A DNA stretch of 64,000 bases from Pseudomonadota bacterium (GTDB lineage Bacteria > Pseudomonadota > Gammaproteobacteria > Pseudomonadales > Oleiphilaceae). Positions 62,087 through 64,000 of this stretch are shown one piece after another (position 1 is the stretch's first letter; each line of letters begins with the position of its first letter). Position numbers and translations under genes: made by a program. Under the pieces are notes generated by a model that made no database searches, was not told the DNA's origin, and saw only the letters and a list, made by a program, of their open reading frames with translations. The stretch is taken from assembly GCA_002747395.1 (NCBI GenBank), contig PDPE01000041.1, positions 1 through 64,000 of the forward strand. The letters are read 5' to 3'.

Positions 62087-63250
62087 TTATCTCTCCACTC
62101 GTTCATTGCCAGCCCTGTGCATTGAAGTTGACTCCAGAGCGTACCTATTGTGTTTAATTTCGCTCTTGACAGATGCCACTATAGATGTCATCTGTTCGAT
62201 ACCTGAGCTGTCCAGGACACCTGTTCTGATTATTGCCTGCCCCTTCCCCGTATCAACCAATCGAAGCAAAACGCCTTGTCGGGCAAACAGCTCATAGAGT
62301 TGTCTTGCCAGTTCCTTATCCAGGGTATAAGACGAAAAAAGCCACTGGTGGCTCTCTTCCACCCTGTGTCCCTGCTCTCGAAGTTGATCAAACAACTCTC
62401 GCCAGACAGATTGGTTTTGCTCTGACAGTTTCCTGATTCGTCGCCGCGTTTCAGTCTGCCAGTGAGTATCCCGAAAAGCCCGGGTTGCAATCTCCTGAGC
62501 CGGGCCATTGACATCCCAGATGCCGATACGGGGTCGCAGCGCCGACAATAACGGCGAATCCGCAAACACAAATCCCAAACGCAATCCGGGTAAACCAAAG
62601 AATTTACCAAAAGACCTCAGCACCAGCATATTCGATTCCAGGCCAGAAGCCAGACCAGATTTCAAAATACTCTGTTCCGGCTCAAGGTCGGCAAAGGCTT
62701 CATCCACAATCAGGTTCGACCCGGGTGGCAGTTGCCTTGCCCATCGACTCAGCGTTACCGGTGAGAAACAACAGCAGCCCGGATTGTTGGGATTAATAAC
62801 CAGCAAATGAAAGGCCCGTTCGGCTGCGATCTGTTGCTCGATCACCCTGGTTGCCTGTTCCACCTGGCATGCCGGGTAATAGAGTAATTCCGCCCCATGT
62901 TGAGCCCAGGCGGCCTTGTGTTCCTGATACCCCACATCCGGCAACAATACGGGCAAGTTGTTCAGGCAGCCGGGCAATGCCATTATTGCCTGCTGTGAGC
63001 CATTGGTGGCCAAAAAATCGTATTCACCATAATAGTCACACACGGCACGGCGAAAACTCTCCTGCTGATAGGGCATACGGGTGAAAGAGTGAGCAGATAT
63101 CTGCGTATTCGGGTAAGGTAAGGGGCTGATACCGGTGGACAAATCAATCCAGTTTTCCAACGGAATGCCATAGCGTTTACAGGCACTCTCCAGGTCTCCA
63201 CCGTGGACTCTCTCCAGGGTGTTGCCCGGAGTACCCTTTCTGTGTTTCAT
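62087..63250 (-). CDS. cobC: Threonine-phosphate decarboxylase-type PLP enzyme (CobC/CobD)
   Basis: A 387-residue fold-type I PLP enzyme of the histidinol-phosphate aminotransferase branch, most like L-threonine-O-3-phosphate decarboxylase in cobalamin side-chain synthesis. HGGDLESACKRYGIP is typical near the start; the PLP lysine is in LRSFGKFFGLPGLRLG, and VINPNNPG and VDEAFADL are present. GGGA lies before the ATG at 63250; a GTG at 63286 overlaps cbiB. Located between cbiB and cbiX, which fits the role. Confidence 0.9.
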   Translation of the reverse strand: MKHRKGTPGNTLERVHGGDLESACKRYGIPLENWIDLSTGISPLPYPNTQISAHSFTRMPYQQESFRRAVCDYYGEYDFLATNGSQQAIMALPGCLNNLPVLLPDVGYQEHKAAWAQHGAELLYYPACQVEQATRVIEQQIAAERAFHLLVINPNNPGCCCFSPVTLSRWARQLPPGSNLIVDEAFADLEPEQSILKSGLASGLESNMLVLRSFGKFFGLPGLRLGFVFADSPLLSALRPRIGIWDVNGPAQEIATRAFRDTHWQTETRRRIRKLSEQNQSVWRELFDQLREQGHRVEESHQWLFSSYTLDKELARQLYELFARQGVLLRLVDTGKGQAIIRTGVLDSSGIEQMTSIVASVKSEIKHNRYALESTSMHRAGNERVER

Positions 63251-63282
63251 ATCAGCATTCCCACGGCACCTTACCAGAGTAT

Positions 63283-64000
63283 TCACAATACTGTCGCAGC
63301 CGCCGCGTCAGCGACAGCAATGGCAATAACAATAACGAACCATAACCCAAGTGCCCGGTTAACCAGACGGGTCGCCTGCCCGATGCTTTCTGCCGAGGGC
63401 CTGTTGCCGGTTTCCGGGCCAAGTTGGGGGCGCTCCTGCCACCTGCCATGATAGATGGCACCACCACCCAGACTGACATTGATGGCCCCGGCACCCGCTG
63501 ACATCACCGGCCCGGCATTCGGGCTTTTCCAGGTGCCGCCCTGCTGCCGCCACGCCGCCATCGCCAGGCGAACATCACCGACCAGTGCGTAACTTAACGC
63601 AGTTAGCCTGGCCGGAACAAAATTGAGCAGATCATCCACCCGGGCCGCCATCCAGCCAAACCGGCGATACCGCTCATTCCGGTACCCCCACATGGCATCC
63701 AGGGTATTACTCAGGCGGTATAACACCACGCCGGGCAAACCGAACAGGGCAAACCAGAATATGGCGCCAAACAAGGCATCTGCGCCATTTTCCAATACGG
63801 ATTCGGTTGCCGCCGAGGCCACCTGCTGCTCGTCCAGACCCGATGTATCACGGCTGACAATCATGGCCACGGCGATTCGAGCGGCAGCCAGATCACCCTG
63901 TTCAAGCGGCTCGCTGACTGCCTTTGCATGGCTGAGTAACGCCTGCCAGCCAATCGCAACATACAGGACGATACCGCCGATGATCACGCCGACAACAGAC
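63283..64000 (-). CDS. cbiB: CbiB, adenosylcobinamide-phosphate synthase, partial
   Basis: The C-terminal 238 residues of a CbiB/CobD membrane protein; the N-terminus lies beyond the window. [35 protein letters not shown] and [14 protein letters not shown] are family motifs, with hydrophobic helices. It attaches the aminopropanol arm in cobalamin synthesis. Its stop overlaps a possible GTG start of the next gene. Confidence 0.95.
   Translation of the reverse strand, partial: SVVGVIIGGIVLYVAIGWQALLSHAKAVSEPLEQGDLAAARIAVAMIVSRDTSGLDEQQVASAATESVLENGADALFGAIFWFALFGLPGVVLYRLSNTLDAMWGYRNERYRRFGWMAARVDDLLNFVPARLTALSYALVGDVRLAMAAWRQQGGTWKSPNAGPVMSAGAGAINVSLGGGAIYHGRWQERPQLGPETGNRPSAESIGQATRLVNRALGLWFVIVIAIAVADAAAATVL

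Overview
This 64 kb window looks like chromosomal DNA of a gammaproteobacterium of the Pseudomonadales/Oceanospirillales type. GC content looks moderate. The main pointers are the pyrE-crc-rph arrangement with a true Crc protein, a divergent yicC/rph pair, monomeric isocitrate dehydrogenase, the ccoNOQP-ccoGHIS oxidase cluster, EF-P hydroxylase (EpmC) and a fused CysG. This placement is inferred from gene content, not from a database search. No rRNA, tRNA, CRISPR array, transposase or phage gene was seen.

Layout. 1-12.6 kb: one long minus-strand Tad/Flp pilus locus. Read 5' to 3' from 12.6 kb down, it has an OmpA-like protein, an unknown secreted protein, a Flp-type pilin, a large TadG-like protein, a TadE-like pseudopilin, an unknown secreted protein, a tiny pilin-like protein, RcpC/CpaB, the RcpA/CpaC secretin, an FHA-TadA fusion ATPase, TadB, TadC, a lipoprotein and a DUF192 protein cut by the window edge. 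12.8-17.1 kb: yicC, rph, crc, pyrE and a DUF4124 protein. 17.2-26.9 kb: housekeeping and single genes (MBL hydrolase, acyltransferase with an odd C-terminus, hemH, LysR regulator, SDR, lytic transglycosylase, OsmC, DeaD helicase, TusA). 27-36.4 kb: cbb3 oxidase operon with a likely Anr/FNR site, followed by its assembly genes. 36.5-41.3 kb: a lipoprotein, a DUF1631-PilZ pair, DAHP synthase and another PilZ protein. 41.4-45.7 kb: orphan Dcm-type cytosine methyltransferase, monomeric IDH, glutathione peroxidase. 46-53.7 kb: AlaA, SDR, NAD-kinase-like protein, third PilZ protein, PdxB, RhlB-like helicase, EpmC. 54-60.8 kb: MATE transporter, DsbD, CysG, SerS, CrcB. 60.9-64 kb: cobalamin genes (His-rich CbiX, CobC-type PLP enzyme, CbiB cut by the edge).

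Systems. The Tad genes should build an adhesive Flp pilus; tadV, tadZ, tadD and rcpB are not seen here. Three PilZ-type proteins plus a DUF1631 protein suggest strong c-di-GMP control of surface behaviour. CcoNOQP, CcoGHIS and a DsbD_2 membrane protein form and mature the microaerobic oxidase. CysG, CbiX, CobC and CbiB are all tetrapyrrole/cobalamin genes.

Most interesting signals. (1) A 43-bp nested palindrome just upstream of dcm, whose product has an N-terminal helix-turn-helix-like stretch, suggests methyltransferase autoregulation. (2) TadA carries an FHA domain that has lost its usual phosphothreonine-binding residues, and its 3' end appears frameshifted. (3) The OmpA-like gene heading the Tad locus has a similar apparent one-base shift at its signal peptide. 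(4) Short imperfect tandem duplications of 7-20 bp recur in at least ten places, often touching stop codons or gene borders, and one lies inside the dsbD signal peptide. (5) An acyltransferase has a C-terminal winged-helix-like extension.
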